A program made the position numbers and the translations under genes. Below, piece by piece: positions 53,120 to 60,731 of a stretch of DNA of 64,000 nucleotides. The notes beneath the pieces are model-generated. The model saw only the letters and a list, made by a program, of their open reading frames with translations. It did not search any database and had not been told where the DNA came from. Source of the stretch: CAZYFH01 sp965197395 (GTDB lineage: Bacteria > Acidobacteriota > Vicinamibacteria > Vicinamibacterales > UBA8438); assembly GCA_965197395.1 (NCBI GenBank), contig CBDANB010000006.1, forward strand, positions 434,001 through 498,000, given 5' to 3'. Position 1 is the first letter of the stretch; each line of letters starts with the position of its first letter.

Positions 53120-53152
53120 TAGCAGCTCGTGGTGAAAGTCCCGCGTCGCACC
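53120..53152. repeat. Dispersed repeat TAGCAGCTCGTGGTGA, copy 2
   Basis: TAGCAGCTCGTGGTGAAAGT followed by CCCGCGTCGCA. Before IS630 insertion the sequence read CC-TAGCAGCTCGTGGTGA at the end of the B2-like gene, supplying its TGA stop. Confidence 0.7.
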
Positions 53153-53339
53153 GAGACCGGTGATGCGCTCGCCTGGCAAGGCGCGAGGAGGGAGAATGGC
53201 TGCTAGACTCGGCGACGGCACCCGCGGCAGCGGCGCGGCGCTTGACGCTCTTACCGCCCGGTTGTAGGCTCGGCTCACGTCTCGCACCCGGCGGCGGCGG
53301 TGGGTCGCCGCGTCGAAAAACGCCAGTCTGGAGGCATCG

Positions 53340-54389
53340 ATGAAGCTGACGGCGCGCCTCGTTCCAATCGTCTTCGTCGTGCTGGCCCTTGTGACCGCCG
53401 GTGCGGCGACGATGCGGGAAAATGCCGAACAGGCGGCGTCCATGACCGAGGCGGCCCATGCGTTTCTCGGCACGCTCACGCCCGAGCAGAAGGCGGCCGT
53501 CACCTTCCCCTTCGACGGCGAGGACCGCTTCGACTGGCACTTCATCCCGCGCGAACGCAAGGGCGTGGCGCTGAAGACGATGAGCGAGGAACAGCAGGCC
53601 GCCGGGCTCGCGCTGGTCCAGGCCAGTTTGAGCGCGGAGGGCTACGACAAGGCGGAGCGCATTCGACAGCTCGAGCAGATCCTCTTCGAGCGCGAGGGGC
53701 GCGCCATGCGCGACACTGAGCTCTATTTCTTCATGATTTTCGGCGATCCGTCGGACACCGGCACGTGGGGGTGGCGTTACGAGGGACATCACATCTCGCA
53801 AAGCTGGACGGTCATCAACGGTCGCCTCAGCGCGAGCACGCCGCAGTTCTTCGGCACCAATCCGGCGCACGTGCGCGAAGGGAACCATGCCGGAGAGCGT
53901 GTCCTCGGTGCCGAGGATCACTTCGCGCGCAGCCTGCTCGGTTCGTTGTCCGGTGAACCCCTCCAATCGGCGGTCATCTCCGACGAGGCGCCACGCGACA
54001 TCCTGACGACATCTGATCGGCAGGCCGCGATGCAAGAGGATCTCGGCGTGGCGTACTCCGAGCTCACCGCGCAGCAGCAAGCGACCCTCTGGTTGCTCAT
54101 CGAGGAATACGCAGCCGTGCAGCCGGAGCCGATCGCGCGCGAGCGCCTCGAGAAAGTGCGAGCCGCCGGTCTCGGCAACATCAAGTTCGCCTGGATGGGG
54201 GGCATCAACCCGGGTGAGCCGCACTACTACCGGGTGCAAGGGCCAAGCTTCCTGATTGAATACGACAACGTGCAGAACGAGGCCAACCACGCGCACAGTG
54301 TGTGGCGTGATTTCGACGGCGACTTTGGCCGCGACCTGCTCGCCGCACACTACCAGCGGTTTTCGCACGTCACCGTCAACGCCGACTGA
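53340..54389 (+). CDS. DUF3500 exported protein
   Basis: 349 residues. Signal peptide 1-22 (LVPIVFVVLALVTAGAA). DUF3500 hallmarks: TFPFDGEDRFDWHFIPRERK, YFFMIFGDPSDTGTWGWRYE, GHHISQSWTVINGRLSASTP, FFGTNPAHV, and the C-terminal PHYYRVQGPSFLIEYDNVQN with HAHSVWRDFDGDFG. Metal-dependent peptidase or dehydrogenase functions are not established. The ATG is preceded by TCTGGAGGCATCG. Confidence 0.9.
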   Translation: MKLTARLVPIVFVVLALVTAGAATMRENAEQAASMTEAAHAFLGTLTPEQKAAVTFPFDGEDRFDWHFIPRERKGVALKTMSEEQQAAGLALVQASLSAEGYDKAERIRQLEQILFEREGRAMRDTELYFFMIFGDPSDTGTWGWRYEGHHISQSWTVINGRLSASTPQFFGTNPAHVREGNHAGERVLGAEDHFARSLLGSLSGEPLQSAVISDEAPRDILTTSDRQAAMQEDLGVAYSELTAQQQATLWLLIEEYAAVQPEPIARERLEKVRAAGLGNIKFAWMGGINPGEPHYYRVQGPSFLIEYDNVQNEANHAHSVWRDFDGDFGRDLLAAHYQRFSHVTVNAD

Positions 54390-54419
54390 TCGGCGGGCCA
54401 GCCGTGTAGGCTGAAACCG

Positions 54420-54830
54420 ATGGGCTGTCACCCTGACGACTCTGGCACCGTTCGGAAACGGGACCATGCGACGGTCCCACGGCAGTGCACGCTGGACGGC
54501 TTCGCCGCCGAGATCGCAGCCGCTGACGGCGTCGCGCTCGGCGAGTTGGACGCGTTATCGACGCTCCTGATCCGGACCCTCAACTCGCTCTATCGCATCG
54601 TCGTGCTCGAGCCGCCACGGCCGCGCATCCTCATTCAGGGTGGCCGTTTCTTTCCTGAGCCGACCGAAGCGCGGCTGGCGGGCGCCAGCTTTGGTGGCAG
54701 CCTGTTGAAGCTGTCCTGGTTCGGACAGGGCCTGCGGATGGAGATCTGCTCCGACGGCCAGCGAATCGTCACGTCGCCGGTGCAGTCGATTGAAGTGTGC
54801 CGCGACGCCGACTTGCCCGGCCCGTTCTAG
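54420..54830 (+). CDS. Conserved hypothetical small protein
   Basis: 136 residues. The C-terminal two-thirds is a conserved beta-rich fold: ALSTLLIRTLNSLYRIVVLE, GGRFFPEPTEARLAGASFGG, SLLKLSWFGQGLRMEICSDG, RIVTSPVQSIEV. It is seen widely in soil bacteria without assigned function. Ends with TAG, followed after 4 bp by dispersed repeat B. Confidence 0.8.
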   Translation: MGCHPDDSGTVRKRDHATVPRQCTLDGFAAEIAAADGVALGELDALSTLLIRTLNSLYRIVVLEPPRPRILIQGGRFFPEPTEARLAGASFGGSLLKLSWFGQGLRMEICSDGQRIVTSPVQSIEVCRDADLPGPF

Positions 54831-54834
54831 TACT

Positions 54835-54988
54835 CAGACGGGGCTTCGCCCCGAACCCCACGCGGCCGCTACGTGGGGACCCCGAGAGCCCCACTCCGCG
54901 CCCGCGAGGCGCGCCGTGCGCGCCGTGGCCGACGACCCGGACACCGGCCTCTCGCGAGACCGGGCGTCGCCCCGAACCCCATGCGGCC
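54835..54988 (+). repeat. Dispersed 3'-end repeat, long copy B
   Basis: CAGACGGGGCTTCGCCCCGA ... GCGGCCGCTACGTGGGGACC ... GAGAGCCCCACTCCGCGCCC ... GCGCGCCGTGCGCGCC, matching copy A, to about 54924. A degenerate second half-copy (GACCGGGCGTCGCCCCGAAC, CCCATGCGGCC) ends at 54988, where the opposite-strand phosphatase gene stops. Confidence 0.9.
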
Positions 54989-56274
54989 TAGCGCGTCGCC
55001 TTGATGATGACGAGAGTGCGATCGTCCTGCGAGGCGCCGGCGCCGAAGCGGCGCACGTCCTGCATAACGGCGCTGCAGGTCTCCGTCGCGCTCGAGCCGT
55101 GGGTCCGCCGCAACGTCTCGATCAACCGATCGCGGCCATACTCGTTCCCGGCCGCATCCATCGGCTCGACGATGCCGTCGGTGTAGAGGGCGAGCAAGTC
55201 CCCTTCGCCAAGCGCCGCGTGTCCCTCGACATACCGTGGCGAGTCGAACAGGCCGAGTGGCACGCCACCTTCTTCGAACAGCTCCACCTCCCCGCTCGCG
55301 CGCAGGAGCACCGGCGGGACGTGTCCGGCGTTGACGTAGAGCAGGCGCTGCACCGGGACGTCGAGCACCATGTAGAACAGGGTGACGTACCGTCCCTCCT
55401 CGACCGACTCGTGAAAGAAACGGTTGGCCCGGCGCAGGACCGCGCGCACCGCCAGCTCGTGCCCCACGAGCGACCAGATGGAGGCACGTGTGGCTGCAAC
55501 GAGCAGTGCGGCGGCGATGCCCTTGCCCACGACGTCAGCAATGATCACTCCCCAACGGCCCTCGCCGAGCGGGATGAACTCGTAGTAGTCGCCCCCCACG
55601 ACGAGCGACGTCTCGTGCGCTCCCGCGATGTCGAACCCGTGCAACGTCGGGGTGACGTGGGGCAACAGATCGGCCATCACGGTGCGGGCCAGAGCCAGGT
55701 CACTGTCGAGCCGGCGCCTCTCCTGCATCTCGGCCTGCAGACGCGCACGCTCGATCGTGGCGGCCACCGCGGCCGCATACACCTCCAGCAACGCGACTGC
55801 GCGTGCGTCGTAGCCGCCGGGACGATCAGACCACACGTCGAGCGCACCGAGGGCGCGCTGTTTAGACCCGACCAACGGCACCAGCAGGCGGGATCTCGCG
55901 CCGGCGCGGCCTTCGGACGCCGCGTGATCGGTCACCGAGAGAGCTTCGCCCGTCGCCAGCACCTGTCCGACCGCCCCCTGTCCCTCGAACGGCGCGCGGA
56001 GATCGGCGGCCGGGTTCTCGCACCCGCGGGTCAGGCTGTGGCGAACACGCCGGCCGGCGCGGTCGGTGACATACACGCCGGACGCATCGTGATCGACGAG
56101 CCCCGCGAGACCATCCAGGACGCCGTTGAGCACCGACGACGCATCGTCGAGTTCCGTGGCGAGACGAAACGCGTCAACCATCGCGCGCGCGCCGTCAACG
56201 ACGTCGGTGGTGACCTTGACCGACGGCCGACCCGTCATATCGACCGACGCGCGACCTTCGGTGGGCATCACCAC
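54988..56274 (-). CDS. GAF-domain PP2C/SpoIIE-type serine phosphatase (RsbU-like)
   Basis: 428 residues. A GAF sensor domain (about 35-185: VYVTDRAGRRVRHSLTRGCE, SRLLVPLVGSKQRALGALDV) and a short coiled linker (QAEMQERRRLDSDLALARTV) precede the SpoIIE phosphatase domain (about 215-425). The metal-binding motifs are VVGGDYYEFIPLGEGRWGVI, IADVVGKGIAAALLVA, LLALYTDGIVEPMDAAGNEY and QDDRTLVIIKA. It would dephosphorylate an anti-anti-sigma factor in a partner-switching stress pathway; the partners are not in the window. Start GTG 56274. Confidence 0.92.
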   Translation of the reverse strand: MVMPTEGRASVDMTGRPSVKVTTDVVDGARAMVDAFRLATELDDASSVLNGVLDGLAGLVDHDASGVYVTDRAGRRVRHSLTRGCENPAADLRAPFEGQGAVGQVLATGEALSVTDHAASEGRAGARSRLLVPLVGSKQRALGALDVWSDRPGGYDARAVALLEVYAAAVAATIERARLQAEMQERRRLDSDLALARTVMADLLPHVTPTLHGFDIAGAHETSLVVGGDYYEFIPLGEGRWGVIIADVVGKGIAAALLVAATRASIWSLVGHELAVRAVLRRANRFFHESVEEGRYVTLFYMVLDVPVQRLLYVNAGHVPPVLLRASGEVELFEEGGVPLGLFDSPRYVEGHAALGEGDLLALYTDGIVEPMDAAGNEYGRDRLIETLRRTHGSSATETCSAVMQDVRRFGAGASQDDRTLVIIKATR

Positions 56275-56373
56275 TATTGTAGTGTCCCGTTCGAGAGGTC
56301 GGACCGGCGACGACGCCTCTGCTAGACTGGAAAGTTACGTGCGTGTGCCTGACCGTTCACGTGCACGATCGTG

Positions 56374-56448
56374 GTGAGTGTAGCTCAATGGTAGAGCGCC
56401 GGACTGTGGCTCCGGATGTTGCGGGTTCAATCCCCGTCACTCACCCCA
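56374..56448 (+). tRNA. tRNA-His(GUG)
   Basis: A complete cloverleaf: acceptor GTGAGTG/CACTCAC, D-arm GTAGCTCAATGGTAGAGC, anticodon arm CCGGACTGTGGCTCCGG with anticodon GTG (56406-56408), T-arm GCGGGTTCAATCCCCG, C73 and encoded CCA. A G at 56373 can serve as the histidine-specific G-1. Confidence 0.97.
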
Positions 56449-56561
56449 CCCCTCCCCCTCCGTCTGGCGTAAAGCACATCCATCCGTAACGACGGCTCTG
56501 CGTCCAACACGAGAATCGGTACTCGTTCGGTGCCGTCGAGTGACGGCAGGGCACACACGTG

Positions 56562-56640
56562 TGCGCGCCGCTGCCCCGGAGTGGGGCTCTCGGCGTCCCC
56601 GCCGAGCGGCCGCGTCGGGTTCGGAGCGAAGCCCCGCCTA
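56562..56640 (-). repeat. Dispersed 3'-end repeat, copy D (inverted)
   Basis: Read on the minus strand: TAGGCGGGGCTTCGCTCCGA, then GACGCGGCCGC, CGAGAGCCCCACTCCG and GCGCGCAC. Its first TAG is the actual stop codon of the membrane protein gene at 56638-58512. The hairpin has one compensating-type change (GGGGC/GCTCC). Confidence 0.85.
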
Positions 56641-58512
56641 GTTAGGATGAGCTCCGCCCTCGCTGGGGCCCGACTCGGCAAGCAAGACGAGCGCAACGTG
56701 GCGGCGATTCGGCGGGACCTTGATCGCATATGGCTCGCGGGCCGGCTCGACAACCGCGGCTCCGAGCTCGCCGCCGGTCTCCGGGTCGAGGAACCACCCG
56801 ACCATGCGACGATTGACCCGCAGCACGACGCTTGGGGCGGACGTCGTCTCTTCCATGAACAGGAACAGACGGTCCGCGCCGTGCCAGCCGATGGCGCGTT
56901 CCATCCCGCTGATCGCGCGGAGCGCGCTGCCGTCTCCGCTCGACCGGGCGACGTCGAGCTCCCACCAGCGCAGCTCGTGCAACTGTCGCGCGACGACACG
57001 CTCGACTGATCGCGGCCAGACGATGTCACGGTCGAATTTGTACCGATTGAAGCTGGGAGGCGGCACCGGCGCGAAGACGTACCGGCGCCCCACGAGGTTG
57101 GCGTAACACAGCGCCCCGGGCGCCTGACAAGCGGCGGGAACCTCGGCCGGGGCGCAGGGCCTCGGCCACATGTTGAAATCGGGGCGCCCGATCAACAGCA
57201 CCTTCTCGCATCCGGGGGTAGTGACCGGCGCAAACCAGTTGCCGTCCGTACCGCGCAGACGCTCCACGTAGACCTCGGGCACTGGGTTCGACAGCGCCGG
57301 GTAGCGGGTCCAGACGTGCCGCGCAACCGCTGTCGCCGAGAGATGGCTCTCGGGCCGACCCGGATGAAAGACGAACCCCGACCAGATGCACGATGCGACC
57401 GCGGTCATCGCGAGCCAGCGGGGCCCGGTGACCCCGGCGGCGAGCGTGCGCAGAAACGGAAGCGACAGCGGGATCAGCCATACTCCGTACCGGCTGAGGG
57501 ACGGCGTGCCGCCGTGGTTGAAGTTGGACGTTTGCGCGAAGATCCCGAGAAACACGAGACCGGCGACCCCGGCAAGCAACTGGTCGACGTCCGGCCGGCA
57601 GAGCCGGAGATGGGCGATCGCCCGAGCCACGCCGACGGCGAGCAGCGCTGCCCAGACCGGAAACGCCGGCACGATGCCGAGGTTGAGGTCCCAGAGCACC
57701 AGGCCGATCTCGCCGAGGTTGGGCCAACCGCCGTGCGTGGCGACGAGCAACGGCACCGGACTCCCGACCCGCAGCTGGTAGTAGACGGGGCTCATCAGCA
57801 GAACCGTAGAGCCCGCTGCGACGCCAAGCCACCAACGATGGTCCCGCACGTGGCGCGGCCGTTCGACGAGCGAGAGCCCGGCCGCAAGTGGGACGATCGG
57901 CGCGGCGGCGATGTTCTGTGCCGCGGCGACGCCAAAGGTCACCAGCGACCACCAGGGTGTGCGCTTCCACACCGCCAAGCCGACGGCGAGCATCGTGAAC
58001 GTGAGCACTTCGGTGTGAGGCTTGTCGACCCACCAGACGATCGGGCCCGTGAAGATCAGCGCGGCAACGGGCCAGTTGACACGGGTAGTCACCACCGCGA
58101 ACGCCGCGCCGAGGAGCGCGAGGTTGGTCACCGTGAATCCGTGAACGGGTGACACGCCCAGCAACTGAGTGAGACCGACCGCGGGGGATGCCAGCAGCGA
58201 GTAGAGCCAGAAGTGGATCTGAACGGTCGGCATCTGCAGGGCGGCGAACTGCGATGCCATGGCGAGGTATTCCCCGCCGTCGCCCACCGTGCGCGGGTAC
58301 GAACCGGCAATCAACGCGACCAGCAGCATGGCGTAGGCCACGAGCAGCCAGCGGCGCACCCCGGCGATCGGTCTATCCCCAGAGCTCACTTGAGTTGACA
58401 GTGTATCGTGCAGACTAGGCGGCGAGGACAACGGGTGGTGGTCACGTGAGACCCCTACTCGCCCCCGGGCGCTGCCCTCGTCGCCCAGAACCAGCGAGAC
58501 CTGCCGACCCAT
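56638..58512 (-). CDS. Polytopic membrane protein, GT-C glycosyltransferase-like
   Basis: 624 residues, of which the first about 45 may be untranslated (a GTG at about 58391 is a plausible start). Around ten membrane helices (for example WLLVAYAMLLVALIAGSYPR, VNWPVAALIFTGPIVWW, WLGVAAGSTVLLMSPVYY). An acidic loop TVGDGGEYLAMASQFA in the first periplasmic region resembles the catalytic loop of GT-C enzymes. The C-terminal 200 residues are soluble. Polyprenyl-sugar transfer is inferred from topology only. Its stop codon lies in dispersed repeat D. Confidence 0.7.
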   Translation of the reverse strand: MGRQVSLVLGDEGSARGRVGVSRDHHPLSSPPSLHDTLSTQVSSGDRPIAGVRRWLLVAYAMLLVALIAGSYPRTVGDGGEYLAMASQFAALQMPTVQIHFWLYSLLASPAVGLTQLLGVSPVHGFTVTNLALLGAAFAVVTTRVNWPVAALIFTGPIVWWVDKPHTEVLTFTMLAVGLAVWKRTPWWSLVTFGVAAAQNIAAAPIVPLAAGLSLVERPRHVRDHRWWLGVAAGSTVLLMSPVYYQLRVGSPVPLLVATHGGWPNLGEIGLVLWDLNLGIVPAFPVWAALLAVGVARAIAHLRLCRPDVDQLLAGVAGLVFLGIFAQTSNFNHGGTPSLSRYGVWLIPLSLPFLRTLAAGVTGPRWLAMTAVASCIWSGFVFHPGRPESHLSATAVARHVWTRYPALSNPVPEVYVERLRGTDGNWFAPVTTPGCEKVLLIGRPDFNMWPRPCAPAEVPAACQAPGALCYANLVGRRYVFAPVPPPSFNRYKFDRDIVWPRSVERVVARQLHELRWWELDVARSSGDGSALRAISGMERAIGWHGADRLFLFMEETTSAPSVVLRVNRRMVGWFLDPETGGELGAAVVEPAREPYAIKVPPNRRHVALVLLAESGPSEGGAHPN

Positions 58513-58590
58513 GTGAGCTCTGGGGTTAGCATGACCTTGATGCGGCGGCGATCGGCGCGCACGAGCGCACCGTCGACGATGCCACGTCGC

Positions 58591-58798
58591 TGATGACCTT
58601 CATCACGGGTTCGCAGGCCGAACGACGAGCACACGGAGGATGGTGGCGACAACGACCGCCTGCCCGGTGGTGCGTGTTGGCCGCCTGCATCGCCTGATGA
58701 CCTTCATCACGGGTTCGCAGGCCGAACGACGAGCACACGGAGGATGGTGGCGACAACGACCGCCTGCCCGGTGGTGCGTGTTGGCCGCCTGCATCGCC
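58591..58798. repeat. Perfect 104-bp tandem duplication
   Basis: 58591-58694 and 58695-58798 are identical (start TGATGACCTTCATCACGGGT, end GTTGGCCGCCTGCATCGCC). In one frame the second copy leads into a lipoprotein signal (WCVLAACIAACGG), so the duplication lies across the 5' region of the phosphodiesterase gene that follows. Confidence 0.95.
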
Positions 58799-58808
58799 GC
58801 CTGCGGCG

Positions 58809-60047
58809 GTGTGGAGGTGGCGAGTCCGGCGGCGCCCCGTCGAGACGCCTGACGGCACAGGTGGCACCAACCACTCATCCGTCATCGATCGTCCGCACGT
58901 CGTTCTGGTGTCATTCGACGGATTTCGGCACGACTACCTCGAGCGGTTCGACACCCCGAGCTTTGACCGCCTCGGTGACGCGGGCGCTCGCGCGGACGGT
59001 CTGATCCCGGTCTTTCCCTCGCTCACGTTCCCCGCGCATTACTCCATCGCGACCGGCCTCTATCCGGAGCGGCACGGCATCGTCGGCAATCGGTTCTACG
59101 ACCCGATGCGCGACCAGCAGTTCAACTATCGCGACCGCGAAGACTCCCAGGAGGGTTCGTGGTGGGGCGGCGAGCCAATCTGGCTGACGGCCGAAACGCA
59201 GGGCATGGTGGCGGCCGCCATGTTCTTTCCGGGCACCGAAGCGGCGATTGGCGGCCTCCGGCCCTCGCATTGGCGGCCGTACGATGGCGGCGTTCGGAAC
59301 GCGGCGCGGGTGCGACAAGTGCTCGACTGGCTCGCGCTCCCCGCGGAGGCGCGACCGCATCTGGTCACCCTGTACTTCTCGCTGGTGGACTCGGCCGGGC
59401 ACGCGATCGGCCCCGATGCGCCGGGGATGGGTCGAAGTGTCGAAGCGGCGGACGGCTTGCTGGGCCAGTTGGTGGACGGTATCGCTCGGTTGCCACACGG
59501 CGCCCGCGTCATCCTCGTGGTCGTCTCGGATCACGGCATGGCGACCCTCGATCCGAAGCGGCGGCACGCGCTCGCGGAGCTGATGGATCTGGACGGCATC
59601 CTGGCGGTCACAACCGGACTCCCGATAGGCCTCCATGTCGCCGACGTGGCGCGCCGCTCCGAGGTGCGTGACACGCTGAACGAGGGACTACGCGACGCGC
59701 GGGCCTATCTCCGGGAGGAGGTGCCCGCCCGTCTCCATTATCGCGCGAGCCCACGCATCGGCGACGTCGTCGTCATCCCCGCCGAGGGTGCGACGGTTCA
59801 AGTACGGCGATCCGCGTCATCGCCCAGAGGGATGCACGGCTGGGACCCGCACCTGCCGTCGATGCACGGGATCTTTCTCGCGGCCGGCCCTGGCATCGTC
59901 CGCGGCACACGTCTCATGGCCGTGGAGAGCGTCGACGTCTACCCGCTTCTCGCCCATCTCCTGGGACTCACACCCCCTGCTGACCTGGACGGGTCCCTCG
60001 ACGCGCTGGTCGGCCTGCTCGACGCCAAGGACCCTGACCAAGAATGA
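58809..60047 (+). CDS. Ectonucleotide pyrophosphatase/phosphodiesterase (ENPP/alkaline phosphatase superfamily)
   Basis: The domain runs from about 58890: HVVLVSFDGFRHDYLERFD (first metal Asp), nucleophile Thr in PVFPSLTFPAHYSIATGLYP, GIVGNRFYDP, YFSLVDSAGHAIGPDAPGMG, VVVSDHGMATLD, and the final metal His in MHGIFLAAGPGI. It hydrolyses phosphodiester or nucleotide substrates outside the cytoplasm. A lipoprotein leader (VLAACIAACGGVEVASPAAP) is readable just upstream, but in a different frame that stops at 58852. A frameshift between leader and domain is likely, or the start is misjudged. Confidence 0.85.
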   Translation: MWRWRVRRRPVETPDGTGGTNHSSVIDRPHVVLVSFDGFRHDYLERFDTPSFDRLGDAGARADGLIPVFPSLTFPAHYSIATGLYPERHGIVGNRFYDPMRDQQFNYRDREDSQEGSWWGGEPIWLTAETQGMVAAAMFFPGTEAAIGGLRPSHWRPYDGGVRNAARVRQVLDWLALPAEARPHLVTLYFSLVDSAGHAIGPDAPGMGRSVEAADGLLGQLVDGIARLPHGARVILVVVSDHGMATLDPKRRHALAELMDLDGILAVTTGLPIGLHVADVARRSEVRDTLNEGLRDARAYLREEVPARLHYRASPRIGDVVVIPAEGATVQVRRSASSPRGMHGWDPHLPSMHGIFLAAGPGIVRGTRLMAVESVDVYPLLAHLLGLTPPADLDGSLDALVGLLDAKDPDQE

Positions 60048-60133
60048 TCAGAGTCCTAAGCCGTGACGCGCTTTCCGATAAAGTTGGCGGTCGACATCGC
60101 ACCGGAACCAGGACTGACCCGAGGAGAATCGAT

Positions 60134-60640
60134 ATGCGCCGGATGACCTTGCTCTCGCTCGCGACCGTGATGCTGCTGACAGTACCCGGCTCGCTACGCG
60201 CCGCGGATGACGAGTTGACGGCGGTCCGTTCGGCATTCGAAGACGCTGTCGGCGCGCTGAACTCTGGCAGCCTCGACGGGTTCCTCGACACGGTGCACGA
60301 AGACGCGCTCTCCTTCTACTCCTGTGGGCCGACCTCGGGGAAGCAGGGCCGGGAAGCCTGTGCCCTCGACTGGCAGCTCTTCTTCAACACGACCACGAAC
60401 GCTCGATTCGAGACGAAGAACGAGCAGTATCGCGTCATCGGCGACACCGGGATCGCGTATGGCGAGTACTCGCTGTCCGTGGACTACAACAACCAGGGCC
60501 GACAGACGGTCCACGAAGGCCGCTACACGATGACGTACACGAAGGTCGATGGCGAATGGCGCATCGCCATGCAGCACAACACCCCGGCCGGCGAGGATCC
60601 GCAGCCGGTGCGCAACTTGCGGCCTAGCAGCCCGCGGTGA
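60134..60640 (+). CDS. Exported SnoaL/DUF4440-like (NTF2-fold) protein
   Basis: 168 residues from ATG 60134, with GAGGAG 8 nt upstream. Signal peptide (LLSLATVMLLTVPGSLRAA), then an NTF2-like fold: ELTAVRSAFEDAVGALNSGS, DGFLDTVHEDALSFYSCGPT, NEQYRVIGDTGIAYGEYSLS, YTMTYTKVDGEWRIAMQHNT. Function unknown. The last codons and stop (PSSPR, TGA) are contributed by the dispersed CCTAGCAGC repeat. Confidence 0.85.
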   Translation: MRRMTLLSLATVMLLTVPGSLRAADDELTAVRSAFEDAVGALNSGSLDGFLDTVHEDALSFYSCGPTSGKQGREACALDWQLFFNTTTNARFETKNEQYRVIGDTGIAYGEYSLSVDYNNQGRQTVHEGRYTMTYTKVDGEWRIAMQHNTPAGEDPQPVRNLRPSSPR

Positions 60641-60655
60641 CGTGAGTCGCCTGCG
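60623..60655. repeat. Dispersed repeat CCTAGCAGCCCGCGGTGA, copy 3
   Basis: CCTAGCAGCCCGCGGTGA (60623-60640) forms the end of the NTF2-like gene, with weaker similarity continuing (CGTGAGTCGC). It matches the sites occupied by IS630 elements at 19158 and 53120, here without an insertion. Confidence 0.65.
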
Positions 60656-60731
60656 TCGTCGCGCTCCCGACGCAGCCTGCTGACGCGGCACCGTCTCCAG
60701 CGCGGTTCCGCCCGTTGGCGCAGGGGTCTTC

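Noticed and set aside
54790..56325. Long plus-strand open frame (511 codons) opposite the SpoIIE phosphatase
   Set aside because: Runs through the dispersed repeat and antisense to conserved GAF/SpoIIE motifs; no domain recognised.
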